DNA of 64,000 nucleotides, from positions 1-64,000 of the forward strand of contig CANMJR010000013.1 of assembly GCA_947498025.1 (NCBI GenBank). Reading direction: 5' to 3'. Below the pieces are notes generated by a model that saw only the letters and a program-made list of their open reading frames with translations, ran no database searches and was not told the origin of the DNA. Source of the stretch: Helicobacteraceae bacterium. Lineage in GTDB: Bacteria; Campylobacterota; Campylobacteria; Campylobacterales; Sulfurimonadaceae. Each line of letters starts with the position of its first letter. The stretch's first letter is position 1. Both the position numbers and the translations under genes were made by a program. Shown in pieces: positions 28,225 to 38,254 of the stretch.

Positions 28225-28259
28225 AAAAGTGGAGATTTATTTACAGGGGAGGGTGTAAC
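28225..28259 (+). repeat. Dispersed repeat copy 2 (AAAAGTGGAGATTTATTTACAGGGGAGGGTGTAAC)
   Basis: Same core; precedes the MNT/HEPN pair. Confidence 0.75.
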
Positions 28260-28327
28260 TTCTTATAATCCTCAATTATTCTGATGTGTGTTATAATCAA
28301 AAAACAAGATTTTAAGGGGTTTTACAG

Positions 28328-28630
28328 ATGACAAAGATTCAAATTTTAGAGTATCTCAAAAGCAAAAAAGAAGAACTTTATAAAAAATATGGCGTTATAT
28401 CTTTGGGTTTGTATGGAAGTTATGCGAGAGATGAAGCTACTCAAAATAGCGATGTTGATATATTTTACGAAAGAGACAGCGGTTTTGAGCTAGAAAGCGG
28501 ATTAGAGTTTTTAAGTATTGATAAACAACTGGCAGATGATTTGCATGTCTCAAAAGTGGATTTTGTCTCACTCTCTTTTATGAACCCCATCATAAAGCAC
28601 TATGCAAAAAAAGATTTTATTTATGTATGA
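28328..28630 (+). CDS. MntA-like nucleotidyltransferase antitoxin
   Basis: LGLYGSYARDEATQNSDVDIFYE. Confidence 0.9.
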   Translation: MTKIQILEYLKSKKEELYKKYGVISLGLYGSYARDEATQNSDVDIFYERDSGFELESGLEFLSIDKQLADDLHVSKVDFVSLSFMNPIIKHYAKKDFIYV

Positions 28631-29049
28631 TGCAAAGAATCTCATCTATATCTTTAACCATGTTGGAGTGCATAGAAAAAACTTGGATTTATACAGAGGA
28701 GTTTAAAAATCCGAGTGATTTTATTTGGGCAAATGAGCAAAAAGAGTTAAATGCAACTATCTCACTTTTTATAGCCATCGGTGAAGAAGCTAAAAAAATT
28801 GACGAATCCTTAAAAGAGGCGGTAAGTTGTGATTTATCTTGGAGAGATATAGCAGGTCTTAGAGACAAAATCTCACATGATTACAGAGGTGTAGATGCCG
28901 ATATATTGTGGGCTGTAATTTATAAAGACCTACAAAAATTAAAAACAACTTTGATAGAAATGACCAATAAAATAAATCCTCCCAAAGAACTACTAAAAGA
29001 GTTTTTAGCAACCCCGCATTATAAGCACATTCAATATTTGATTTTTTAG
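28627..29049 (+). CDS. HepT-like HEPN ribonuclease toxin (DUF86)
   Basis: WRDIAGLRDKISHDYRGVDADILW contains the Rx4HxY motif; overlaps the MNT gene by 4 nt. Confidence 0.9.
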   Translation: MMQRISSISLTMLECIEKTWIYTEEFKNPSDFIWANEQKELNATISLFIAIGEEAKKIDESLKEAVSCDLSWRDIAGLRDKISHDYRGVDADILWAVIYKDLQKLKTTLIEMTNKINPPKELLKEFLATPHYKHIQYLIF

Positions 29050-29057
29050 AAATTTAA

Positions 29058-29090
29058 AAAAGTGGAGATTCATTCACAGGGGTGTGGATT
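29058..29090 (+). repeat. Dispersed repeat copy 3 (AAAAGTGGAGATTCATTCACAGGGGTGTGGATT)
   Basis: Same core; starts 9 nt after the HEPN stop codon. Confidence 0.75.
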
Positions 29091-29188
29091 TGTGAATTTT
29101 TACAGAAGGTGTAAATTAAGGAAGTCAAATTAAACCATACTTTAATACTAAAAAGATAAAATTAACTTATAAAATATAAAGGGAATGA

Positions 29189-29935
29189 ATGGTAGATAAT
29201 AATACATCATTAATAACGCTAGAAATAGCTATGAGTAGGTTAAACTGGTATATTGGTGTCAGTATTGTGGCGAGTGCTATATCTGTTATAGCGATAGTAA
29301 TTAGTTTCATATCTAGCAGAAACCAACTTAAAGCTAATCATGATTGGAACAGAAGGTCTTTTACAACTCAACAGCTAAAAGATTTTATCACAAGATTGTC
29401 TTCTATTAGAGATGAGCTTGATAGATTAACAACACCAACCATTACTACTGAATGTGTAGATGGAAAAATGATTGAAACTACAAAAAATGAAGTTATAAAA
29501 AATGATGAAGGTAAATTTATAAACTTTACGGATAGATTGTTACTATACAAAAATTTAACTTCTGATGAAGTTCATAAGTGGGTTTGTAAAGGAAGCCCAA
29601 CTAGCTCTTCAGGTTATGAAAAAACGGCTGTTGGTGATGGTAAGCCATGCAAAACTACAAATAATGGTGAAATTATAGTAAATAATTTGCTTGAATTTAT
29701 TAGCATATATGAACAGATAGCTATCGGTCTATTAAATAAAGTTTTTGATGAGAAAATTATATGTGACACTCTAAAAAGCCCTATTAAAGGAAATTATGAA
29801 TTTTATAAGGAATATATACAACACAGAAGGGATAAACATCAAGATGACAACTTTGCAGAGTCATTTAAGCAAATGTATATAAAATTTTGGGGCGAGGCTT
29901 TAACTGGGGATGAAAGAAAAAAAACAGAGGGATAA
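29189..29935 (+). CDS. Membrane-anchored hypothetical protein, DUF4760-like
   Basis: N-terminal TM, then helical region LLEFISIYEQIAIGLLNKVFDEKII...YIQHRR. Confidence 0.55.
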   Translation: MVDNNTSLITLEIAMSRLNWYIGVSIVASAISVIAIVISFISSRNQLKANHDWNRRSFTTQQLKDFITRLSSIRDELDRLTTPTITTECVDGKMIETTKNEVIKNDEGKFINFTDRLLLYKNLTSDEVHKWVCKGSPTSSSGYEKTAVGDGKPCKTTNNGEIIVNNLLEFISIYEQIAIGLLNKVFDEKIICDTLKSPIKGNYEFYKEYIQHRRDKHQDDNFAESFKQMYIKFWGEALTGDERKKTEG

Positions 29936-30229
29936 TCCCCCCTCTGCTAATTATACTCTTGTTACATCTTGCATAATTACAATCTCCAATTCTTATGAGA
30001 GCTAACTAAAACTTAGCGCATAGAACAAAACACTTCTCATTAAAATGTAGCAAAGACCATTCCAACACAAAAGAAAATATAAATTTTTCCCGGGAAAATC
30101 CTTGTTTTCGAGTCTGATTGTAACACATGTTTCTTAAATATACATAATAATTACACAATAGTTATATCATTGTTGTGTAATAGTACAATGGACTACACGT
30201 AAAAATTGTATTATATATTTGTTTGACAT

Positions 30230-30254
30230 CCCTTGTAAATAAATCTCCACTTTT
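30230..30254 (-). repeat. Dispersed repeat copy 4, inverted (AAAAGTGGAGATTTATTTACAAGGG on the minus strand)
   Basis: Reverse complement of CCCTTGTAAATAAATCTCCACTTTT. Confidence 0.75.
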
Positions 30255-30333
30255 CAAAACTTCAGAATATTCTCTCCATATTTCACAAATAAAAAATGAG
30301 ATATAATTATCAGCATATGAACGAGGAGTTTTT

Positions 30334-31302
30334 ATGAGTAAATATTTTTTAATTGTTTTGATAATTGTAACACTTGGCGGTTGTTCTAAGAAAGAGAACG
30401 GAGAGCTTAAATTTTACGGAAATATTGATGTAAGAACGGTCTCTTTGGCTTTTGAAGTGGGCGGTAAGATTAATACTGTCAACCTTGATGAGGGGCAGAA
30501 GGTTAAAAAAGGCGATACCATTGCTACGATTGATGGCGCACTTTATAAAGAGTATCTCAATCAGATAAATGCTCAAGTTGAGATGCAAAAAGCGCAGCTT
30601 CAAAAGCTTGAAAAAGGCTACAGAGCAGAAGAGATTGAAAAAGCAAAAGCTACCATGGAACAGAAAAAAGTTCTGATGCAAAATGATAAAAATGCGTATT
30701 TGAGGTACGAAAAACTTTATAAATCAAACTCCGTTTCGCAGGAAAAGTTTGATGATATAAAAACGGCATACGGGAGTTCAAACGCACTTTACATGTATGC
30801 AAAAAGCAGTTATGAACTTCTGCAAAACGGCTATGAAAAAGAGGATATTTTAGGGGCAAAAGCACAGCTCGACTCTTTAATGGCACAAAAAAATCAGAGC
30901 CAAAAACATCTTGATGATACAACTCTCTATGCACCTGCAAACGGGACACTTTTGAGCAGAATATATGAGGTTGGTTCTATCGTTAATCCTTCGCAGGTGG
31001 TTGTTGAGATTGCAAAAGAGGATGAGTATTGGGCGAGAAGTTATATCTCCGAAAAATATTTGGGATTGATAAAGCAGGGGATGAAGGCTTTGGTTTACAC
31101 GGACGGCGGACAGAGTTACGAAGGTGTCGTGAGCTTTATCTCACCTTTAGCTGAATTTACTCCAAAGAGCGTGCAGACAGAGGATTTGAGAACGGATTTG
31201 GTCTACAGATTCAGAATCATTTTAAACGCACATGACGACAGGATAAAGCAGGGAATGCCGGTGACCATCAAGTTTCCTGAACTCAAATCAGATAAAAAAT
31301 AA
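30334..31302 (+). CDS. HlyD/YbhG-like periplasmic adaptor lipoprotein
   Basis: LGGCSK lipobox, GKINTVNLDEGQKVKKGDTIATID; heads an ABC-2 exporter operon. Confidence 0.88.
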   Translation: MSKYFLIVLIIVTLGGCSKKENGELKFYGNIDVRTVSLAFEVGGKINTVNLDEGQKVKKGDTIATIDGALYKEYLNQINAQVEMQKAQLQKLEKGYRAEEIEKAKATMEQKKVLMQNDKNAYLRYEKLYKSNSVSQEKFDDIKTAYGSSNALYMYAKSSYELLQNGYEKEDILGAKAQLDSLMAQKNQSQKHLDDTTLYAPANGTLLSRIYEVGSIVNPSQVVVEIAKEDEYWARSYISEKYLGLIKQGMKALVYTDGGQSYEGVVSFISPLAEFTPKSVQTEDLRTDLVYRFRIILNAHDDRIKQGMPVTIKFPELKSDKK

Positions 31303-31311
31303 GTATTTCAG

Positions 31312-33012
31312 ATGCCCTTAGTAGTAGCGAAAAATCTGACAAAATTTTTTGAGAGTATCAAGGCTGTTGACGGCATTAATTTGAAGGTTTTGAGAGGAAA
31401 AATTACGGGGCTCGTGGGACCTGACGGCGCCGGAAAAACTACACTTATAAGGCTTATGGCAGGCTTGCTTATTCAAGACGGCGGAGAGCTGAGCGTGCTT
31501 GGTCTGCACATGCCAAAAGATACCTTTGAAGTGCAGTCGCTCATAGGGTACATGCCTCAAAAATTTGGTCTCTATGAGGATTTGAGCGTAGAGGAAAATT
31601 TAAACCTCTATGCAAACCTGCAATCCATTGACAAAAAAATCCAAGGGCATAGAATAGATGAGCTTTTGGAGTTCACTTCACTGACTCCCTTTAAATTTTT
31701 TTTGGCTGGTGAACTTTCGGGCGGTATGAAACAGAAGCTGGGATTGGCATGTGCTTTGATTAAAAAACCGCAACTTCTGCTTTTGGATGAGCCTGGGGTA
31801 GGGGTTGACCCAATCTCAAGGCGTGAACTTTGGCGCATGGTAAAAGAGCTTATAAGTGAGGATGTAGGCGTTGTTTGGAGTACCGCATATTTGGATGAAG
31901 CGTCACACTTTGATGATGTAATACTGCTGAGCGAAGGGAAGATTCTTTTTCAGGGTAAGCCGAAAAAACTGACCGATACGATGCAGGGCAGAGTATTTAA
32001 AATAGTCGGAGATATAAAAGACAAAAGAAAAACCCTGAAGCTCTCTCTTTCACATGAGAGCGTGCGAGACGGCATAATTCTGGGCAATAAAATAAAACTC
32101 ATCTGTGATGCAAAAGAGCATTTGCCGCGCCTTGAAGAGATAGAAGCGCAGAACTGCAGATACGAGGATGAAAACCCTAATTTTGAAGATGGTTTTATCA
32201 ACATACTCGGCGGAAATTTTGACGGAACTTCCGCTTTGGCAAATCAGATGCAAGAGATACTGCCCACAACTCAGTTCGTCATAGAGGCAAAAAATCTTAC
32301 TAAAAAGTTCGGTTCATTTGTAGCTGCGGAGAGTGTGAATTTTGAGATAAAGAGAGGGGAGATTTTCGGATTTCTGGGACCAAACGGAGCCGGAAAATCT
32401 ACAACCTTTAAAATGCTATGTGGACTTATGACTCCAACGAGCGGGATCTCCTATGTTTTGGGGCAAAGCCTTGAAAAATCATCCTATAAATCAAGGGCAA
32501 AAATCGGCTACATGTCTCAGAAATTCTCTCTTTACGGAGATATATCCGTACTTGAAAATTTGAGATTTTTTGCAGGTGTTTATGAATTAAAGGGAAAAAT
32601 AAAAGAGAAAAAAATAGCAGACATGTTAGATATTTTTGATTTGAAAAAGTATCAAAAAACGGCTTCAAAAAATTTGCCGCTTGGATACAAACAGAGACTC
32701 TCTTTGGCATGTGCCGTAATGCATGACCCGGCTGTTCTCTTTTTGGATGAGCCGACCTCAGGCGTTGACCCAATCACAAGAAGAGAGTTTTGGAACCACA
32801 TCTATGCCATGGTGCAAAAAGGGATGACGATTATGGTGACAACCCATTTTATGGATGAGGCTGAGTATTGCGACCGCATCGCTTTGATTTACAAAGGCGC
32901 TTCCATTGCTTTGGGAACACCGCATAGTTTGATTGAACAAGTCTCGGAAGATGCGACCATGGAAGAGGCATTTATAGAACTCATAAAAAGAAGTGACAAT
33001 GCAGAGACTTAG
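31312..33012 (+). CDS. ABC transporter with two fused ATPase domains (YbhF-like)
   Basis: GPDGAGKTT...LSGGMKQKL and GPNGAGKST...LPLGYKQRLSLA. Confidence 0.92.
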   Translation: MPLVVAKNLTKFFESIKAVDGINLKVLRGKITGLVGPDGAGKTTLIRLMAGLLIQDGGELSVLGLHMPKDTFEVQSLIGYMPQKFGLYEDLSVEENLNLYANLQSIDKKIQGHRIDELLEFTSLTPFKFFLAGELSGGMKQKLGLACALIKKPQLLLLDEPGVGVDPISRRELWRMVKELISEDVGVVWSTAYLDEASHFDDVILLSEGKILFQGKPKKLTDTMQGRVFKIVGDIKDKRKTLKLSLSHESVRDGIILGNKIKLICDAKEHLPRLEEIEAQNCRYEDENPNFEDGFINILGGNFDGTSALANQMQEILPTTQFVIEAKNLTKKFGSFVAAESVNFEIKRGEIFGFLGPNGAGKSTTFKMLCGLMTPTSGISYVLGQSLEKSSYKSRAKIGYMSQKFSLYGDISVLENLRFFAGVYELKGKIKEKKIADMLDIFDLKKYQKTASKNLPLGYKQRLSLACAVMHDPAVLFLDEPTSGVDPITRREFWNHIYAMVQKGMTIMVTTHFMDEAEYCDRIALIYKGASIALGTPHSLIEQVSEDATMEEAFIELIKRSDNAET

Positions 33013-34111
33013 AAGGTTCCGTGCACTTTTCTTAAAAGAGACTTTCCAAATCATAAGAGACCCAAGCTCGATTCTGATAGCGGTCTTTTTGCCTCTGATA
33101 CTTCTCTTTTTAATGGGGTACGCAATATCTCTCGATTCAAAAAATATACCCGTCGGCATCGTGGTGGAGCAGTCAAGCCGATATACGCAAAGTTTGGTGG
33201 ACGCATTTAAGATGTCGCCCAGTTTTCATGTATATGAAGGCAAAAACAGAGAAGTATTTAACGAGGCAATCCAAAGAGGCGATATCCGTTCCATTATCGT
33301 GATACCCTCTAGCTTTGCAAAAGATTTGCTTACCAATTCTGTGAAGATACAAATCATAGCAGACGCTACAGAGCCGAATATTGCGGGATATGTACAGAAA
33401 TACAGCAGTGAAGTGTGGCAAAATTGGCTCATGTTAGAGGAGTTTGACAAAAAAAGCGGCTCTACATTTGTTGAAGTAAACAGCCGATACTGGTTTAACG
33501 CACCGCTCTACAGTCGTTATTTTTTACTTCCCGGTTCTATCGCCATAATCCTGACTCTCATCGGCACACTTTTGACAGCACTCGTAGTCTCGAGAGAGTG
33601 GGAGAGGGGAACCATGGAGGCAATTATGTCCACTCCGATAACCATTGTCGAACTCCTTTTGGGAAAACTTTTTCCCTACTTTGTGCTTGGCATGGTATCG
33701 CTGCTAATTTGTGTGGCTATTACGATAGCTTGGTTTGAGGTGCCTTTTCGCGGCTCTTATTGGCTTTTGTTTGTCACATCGAGTCTCTATCTTTTTCCGG
33801 CACTCAGCCTCGGTCTGCTCATCTCTACTCTGGCTAAAAATCAGTTCGTAGCAGCACAGGCAGCTCTGATTGCAGGCTTTTTACCTGCATTTTTGCTCTC
33901 CGGATTTCTTTTTCAAATCAGCTCTATGCCTGTATGGTTGCAGTATATTACACATGCCATCCCTGCAAGATATTTTATAGAGATTTTACAGACGCTCTTT
34001 TTGGCAGGAGATATCTATGAAGTTATCCTTCCAAATCTTTTAGCAATGCTTTTTATAGGTTCTCTCCTCTTTACAATTATTTTGAAAATCACAAGAAAAA
34101 GGCTCGACTGA
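32993..34111 (+). CDS. ABC-2 permease (YbhS-like)
   Basis: SREWERGTMEAIMSTPITIVELLLGKLFPYF. Confidence 0.9.
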   Translation: MTMQRLRRFRALFLKETFQIIRDPSSILIAVFLPLILLFLMGYAISLDSKNIPVGIVVEQSSRYTQSLVDAFKMSPSFHVYEGKNREVFNEAIQRGDIRSIIVIPSSFAKDLLTNSVKIQIIADATEPNIAGYVQKYSSEVWQNWLMLEEFDKKSGSTFVEVNSRYWFNAPLYSRYFLLPGSIAIILTLIGTLLTALVVSREWERGTMEAIMSTPITIVELLLGKLFPYFVLGMVSLLICVAITIAWFEVPFRGSYWLLFVTSSLYLFPALSLGLLISTLAKNQFVAAQAALIAGFLPAFLLSGFLFQISSMPVWLQYITHAIPARYFIEILQTLFLAGDIYEVILPNLLAMLFIGSLLFTIILKITRKRLD

Positions 34112-35196
34112 TGTATCCACTTTTGGCACTGATTAGAAAAGAGTTTTTGGCTATCTGGAGCGATAAAAAATCAAGAACAATCATCATCATTCCTCCTCTT
34201 CTTCAGCTTATACTCTTCTCTTTTGCCGTGACGCTCGAGGTTAAGAATATTAGCATCGGAGTGCTAGACCGTGACAATACGCCGCAGAGTCAGGAGATAA
34301 TCAGAACGCTTGCCCTGAGCAATACTTTTACAACTGTTTACATGTTAAAAAGCGAGACGGAGCTTACTTCGTACATAGATTCGCAAAAAGTATTGGCAAC
34401 TCTCTACATTCCGCAAAACTTTGCACAAAAAGTGAGTGCAGGGCAGAAGACATCCCTTCAAATCATAGCTGACGGAAGAAAATCAAATACGGCTCAAATA
34501 GCAGAGTCCTACATGCGAACAGCAATATCCAAAACATTTCCTCATTCCAAGAGCATGGATACCTTTGTCGGCAGAAGCTGGTATAACCCAAACTTGGATA
34601 ACTTCTGGTGGATACTTCCAAATCTGATGGGAACTTTATCAATGACAATCGCCATACTTCTAACCTCTCTTTCGGTTGCAAGAGAGCGGGAGCTCGGAAC
34701 ATTTGAGCAGATATTGGTCTCGCCGCTTTCACCGACTATTTTGATTATCGGCAAAACAATTCCACCTCTGATTATAAGCACAGTAGAGGCAAGTTTTATA
34801 TTCTTTGCTGCGACCACTTTTTTTGGAGTCCCATTTGTCGGCTCAATATTTATTTTGTATTTTGGTTTAGTCTCTTTTTTATTCTCGATTGTTGGAATGG
34901 GACTCTTTATCTCATCCATCTCATCCACGCAGCAACAGGGAATATTAGGAGCTTTTGTTCTTCTTGTGCCCTATATTTTGATGTCAGGCTTCGCAACGCC
35001 GGTTGAGAATATGCCCTCATGGCTTATTCCTGTAACAGACTTTGTCTCTCTTAAATATTTCTTAGTGCTGCTAAAGGGAGTGTTTTTGAAAGATATCTCT
35101 TTTAGCATCGCACTGAAACTTATCATTCCAATGCTTTTGCTTGGCTTTTTTTCTCTTCTTGTCGCTTCATGGATGTTTAGGCGAAAGATAGCCTAA
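34111..35196 (+). CDS. ABC-2 permease (YbhR-like)
   Basis: ARERELGTFEQILVSPLSPTILIIGKTIPPLII; overlaps the preceding stop. Confidence 0.9.
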   Translation: MYPLLALIRKEFLAIWSDKKSRTIIIIPPLLQLILFSFAVTLEVKNISIGVLDRDNTPQSQEIIRTLALSNTFTTVYMLKSETELTSYIDSQKVLATLYIPQNFAQKVSAGQKTSLQIIADGRKSNTAQIAESYMRTAISKTFPHSKSMDTFVGRSWYNPNLDNFWWILPNLMGTLSMTIAILLTSLSVARERELGTFEQILVSPLSPTILIIGKTIPPLIISTVEASFIFFAATTFFGVPFVGSIFILYFGLVSFLFSIVGMGLFISSISSTQQQGILGAFVLLVPYILMSGFATPVENMPSWLIPVTDFVSLKYFLVLLKGVFLKDISFSIALKLIIPMLLLGFFSLLVASWMFRRKIA

Positions 35197-36306
35197 AACT
35201 TTCTGCTAGCCATTATTATGGCTTGAGGCACCTCTTCATGCGGCGGGTCGATTATGCCTACAATACCCAGTAAAATGAGCTCATTTTCAACACTCTCCTC
35301 GGATAAATTTATATCCTCAGGGAGTTTTCTAAAGGCGATAGCCAGAGTTCTCAGCCTAGCTTGATTGAGCCATGCTTTGTATGCGGCAACAACCAAAGCT
35401 GCTTCAGTCGGTTTTCCAATAACTTCTCATTCTGAATTACTTTTTTCCGGCAACTTCAAAGTGTTTGGCAGGGTCGTAACCGTTTCCCGTAACCTCAATC
35501 TCTGTATCAAGGAGCCAAATCTTTTTCACCGTCATCTGGTTTTGTGTCAGTGTTCCGGTTTTATCTGTACAAATTGTGGTTGCGGCTCCGAGAGTTTCAG
35601 CAGCCTGAAGACGCCTAAGAAGTGCCTTCTCCTTTGCCATCGCTTTTTATGCCCAGAGCGAGTGTGATAGTTACAACGGCTTTAGCACGCCCGTTTACTA
35701 TAGATGTGCCCATCTAAGCTATGTTTGACTCTTCCATGTTTGACTCTTTTGGCAGGGCGCTTTTTGAGACAGAATTTGATTCACCGGTTAAAGCAGATTC
35801 ATCCACTTTTAGATTAAAACACTCTATAAGTCTTAAATCGGCTGGAACTCTGTTTCCAATATTGAGTAAAACAATATCTCCTCTGACAAGTAGTTTTGCA
35901 TCAATTATTTTCTCATATGAGTCACGGATTACCAAACATGTTGGATGTAACATCTGTTTGAGCGCTTCAATTGCATTCCCGGCTTTAAACTCCTGAAAAA
36001 AACCAAGAAGCCCATTGAACAGAAGAATAAGTAAGATTGTTATAGCATCTCCAACCTTACCAACTGCGAGTGAAATTGCTGCAGTGATAAGGAGTATGAT
36101 GATGAGAACATCGGTAAATTACCTCATAAATACATGTACCAAGGTGCTTTATTAATACCTATAATCTCATTCTCTCCGTCTATCTCGACTCTTTTGTTTG
36201 CTTCTTTTTCACTCATGCCAATTTTTTTATCACTTCTTAGGGCTTCCAAAAGTTTTATATCATCATAACTCTGCCACTGAATACTATTCTTCATGAAATA
36301 CCCCAT
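35193..36306 (-). pseudogene. Decayed, 3'-truncated cation-transporting P-type ATPase
   Basis: Fragments in order on the minus strand: [86 protein letters not shown]; separated by stops/frameshifts. Confidence 0.9.
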
Positions 36307-36397
36307 CTTTCCAAATAAGAATTATTATATCATTGCTTTAGTTTTTAAGTATTTAAGTTAAGGATGAGTTAATAAATTAAAATATATAATCCTAGAT

Positions 36398-36414
36398 TGA
36401 CTGATAGTCGGTCA
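36398..36414. promoter_or_regulatory. Putative TetR operator downstream of a TATAAT -10
   Basis: TGACTGATAGTCGGTCA dyad; TATAAT at 36385..36390; 20 nt before the tetR start. Confidence 0.5.
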
Positions 36415-36434
36415 TTTTAAATTAGGTAGGTTGA

Positions 36435-37031
36435 ATGGCAATAATAGTTGATAAAGTGCAAAAGAGAAAAGATATAGCACTCTCATGTAAAGGGTTGTTT
36501 ATTAGAAATGGAATCAAAGATTTGACTATTTCTGAAGTTGCAAAAACTGCAGGAGTGGGGAAGGGTACGATTTATGAATATTTCAAAAACAAAGAAGAGA
36601 TAGTTTTTGAGATAGTCAATATTTTGCTTCAAGAATATAATATAGAAAAGAAATTAAGAATAGACTCTAAAAGCAGCTCAAAAGAGAAGATTATTGAGTT
36701 TTTCGGCGTATTTTACAGAGAGGAAGATGTTGAGCTGAGAGAACTATATAAGGAGTTTATCTCTATCTCACTCGCTAATCCGCTTCAAGAGATGATAGAG
36801 TTTCAAAGTACATGTTCTGCTACATATTTTAAGTGGTTTGAAGAGATAATTCAAACTGGAATTGAGAAAGGGGAACTACTTGAATGTTCCAAAAACTTAG
36901 CGAGAGGGCTTTTTGTAATGGGTGAGGGCTTGTTTGTAGCAAGCTGTACGACAACTACGATAGATAATTTAAAAAAAGAGTTAGATACTTTTTACGATAC
37001 TTTATTTGAACTTATGGAGGTTAAAAGATGA
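36435..37031 (+). CDS. TetR-family transcriptional regulator
   Basis: LFIRNGIKDLTISEVAKTAGVGKGTIYEYFKNKEEIVFEIV. Confidence 0.92.
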   Translation: MAIIVDKVQKRKDIALSCKGLFIRNGIKDLTISEVAKTAGVGKGTIYEYFKNKEEIVFEIVNILLQEYNIEKKLRIDSKSSSKEKIIEFFGVFYREEDVELRELYKEFISISLANPLQEMIEFQSTCSATYFKWFEEIIQTGIEKGELLECSKNLARGLFVMGEGLFVASCTTTTIDNLKKELDTFYDTLFELMEVKR

Positions 37032-38254
37032 AAAGATTACTGTTTCTATTGGCACCCGCTTTACTCTTTGGAGATGATTTAAAATCACTCTTAGAGTATG
37101 CAAAAAATAATAATGACCTTTTGGTTTCAAGCAAATTTGCACAAGATGCAAAAGCACAAGAAATTGAGTCAAAAAAGAGTGCCTATTTTCCAACGATTGA
37201 TGTTGGAGCATTTTATAAGAGTACTGAGGAGCGAAATCTCATGCAGGCAGGCGATGTTTACAGCGGATATGCAAAAGCCGGTTTGGATATTTACGACGGC
37301 GGCAGAAAATCATCTCTTTTAGATCAGGCTAAAAATGAGCATAAAGCGAGTGAACATGACACAAATGAGATGAAAAAGGCTCTAAGTCTGGATATAACAA
37401 AAGATTTTTATGCCATCAAAAGTTTAGAAGCCTCTTTGGTTGCAAAACAGGATGCGAGCAAATCTCTGCAAGAGCAACTCTTGCGAATCAAAAAATATTT
37501 TGAAGCCAAACTTGCAACAAGAGATGACATTGATAGACTTCAGGCAGCCTATGACACGAACATGTATGACATTGAAGCTCTAAGATTTCAGATACTCTCA
37601 ACGCATAAACTCCTAGAGTTAAAAGTTGGAAAAAATATCGATTCTCTGGATAGTTCAAACTTTAAAGAGACACTCCTGCAAAATCTGGAAAATAGTGATG
37701 CAATTGCCTCTATGATGGCAAAAGAGAGTTCACTAAGAAACGGTGCGGAATCTATAAACAGCGGTTATTATCCCCAAATTAGGGTAGAAGATAGTTATAA
37801 TATTTATGGTTACGAGAGAGCAGATGCAGCCCACTTGGCAGGTGTGGATAATCAAAATGTTCTTATGCTCAGTGCAAATATGAGAATTTTTGATTATGGA
37901 ACTCTCAGCGATGCAAAACAGGCGGTTATAGTAAACTCCTATGCACTCAAAGCGCAGGTGGCGTATAAAACAAAAGAGCAAAAAATGCAGCAAGAATTAG
38001 CTCTTTTTAGAATTGAAACAGGCGAAATAAAAATCAAAAGTGCAAAGAGTGCTTTAGTTGCGGCAACAAGTGCCTATACGACAATAAATGAGAAATACAA
38101 TGTCGGAGTGGTTGATTATATCGTTTATTTGAATGCCTTAACAGCTAAAACAGGTGCGAAAGCTTTGTATGAAACATCGCTCAATGAGCTAGAGGTAGCC
38201 TATGCTTCGTACTATTACTACAGTGGAAAAAATTTAGAGGAGTTTATAAAATGA
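37028..38254 (+). CDS. TolC-family outer membrane efflux protein
   Basis: Signal peptide and OEP pattern (LLEYAKNNNDLLVSSKFA...; IFDYGTLSDAKQAV). Confidence 0.88.
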   Translation: MKRLLFLLAPALLFGDDLKSLLEYAKNNNDLLVSSKFAQDAKAQEIESKKSAYFPTIDVGAFYKSTEERNLMQAGDVYSGYAKAGLDIYDGGRKSSLLDQAKNEHKASEHDTNEMKKALSLDITKDFYAIKSLEASLVAKQDASKSLQEQLLRIKKYFEAKLATRDDIDRLQAAYDTNMYDIEALRFQILSTHKLLELKVGKNIDSLDSSNFKETLLQNLENSDAIASMMAKESSLRNGAESINSGYYPQIRVEDSYNIYGYERADAAHLAGVDNQNVLMLSANMRIFDYGTLSDAKQAVIVNSYALKAQVAYKTKEQKMQQELALFRIETGEIKIKSAKSALVAATSAYTTINEKYNVGVVDYIVYLNALTAKTGAKALYETSLNELEVAYASYYYYSGKNLEEFIK

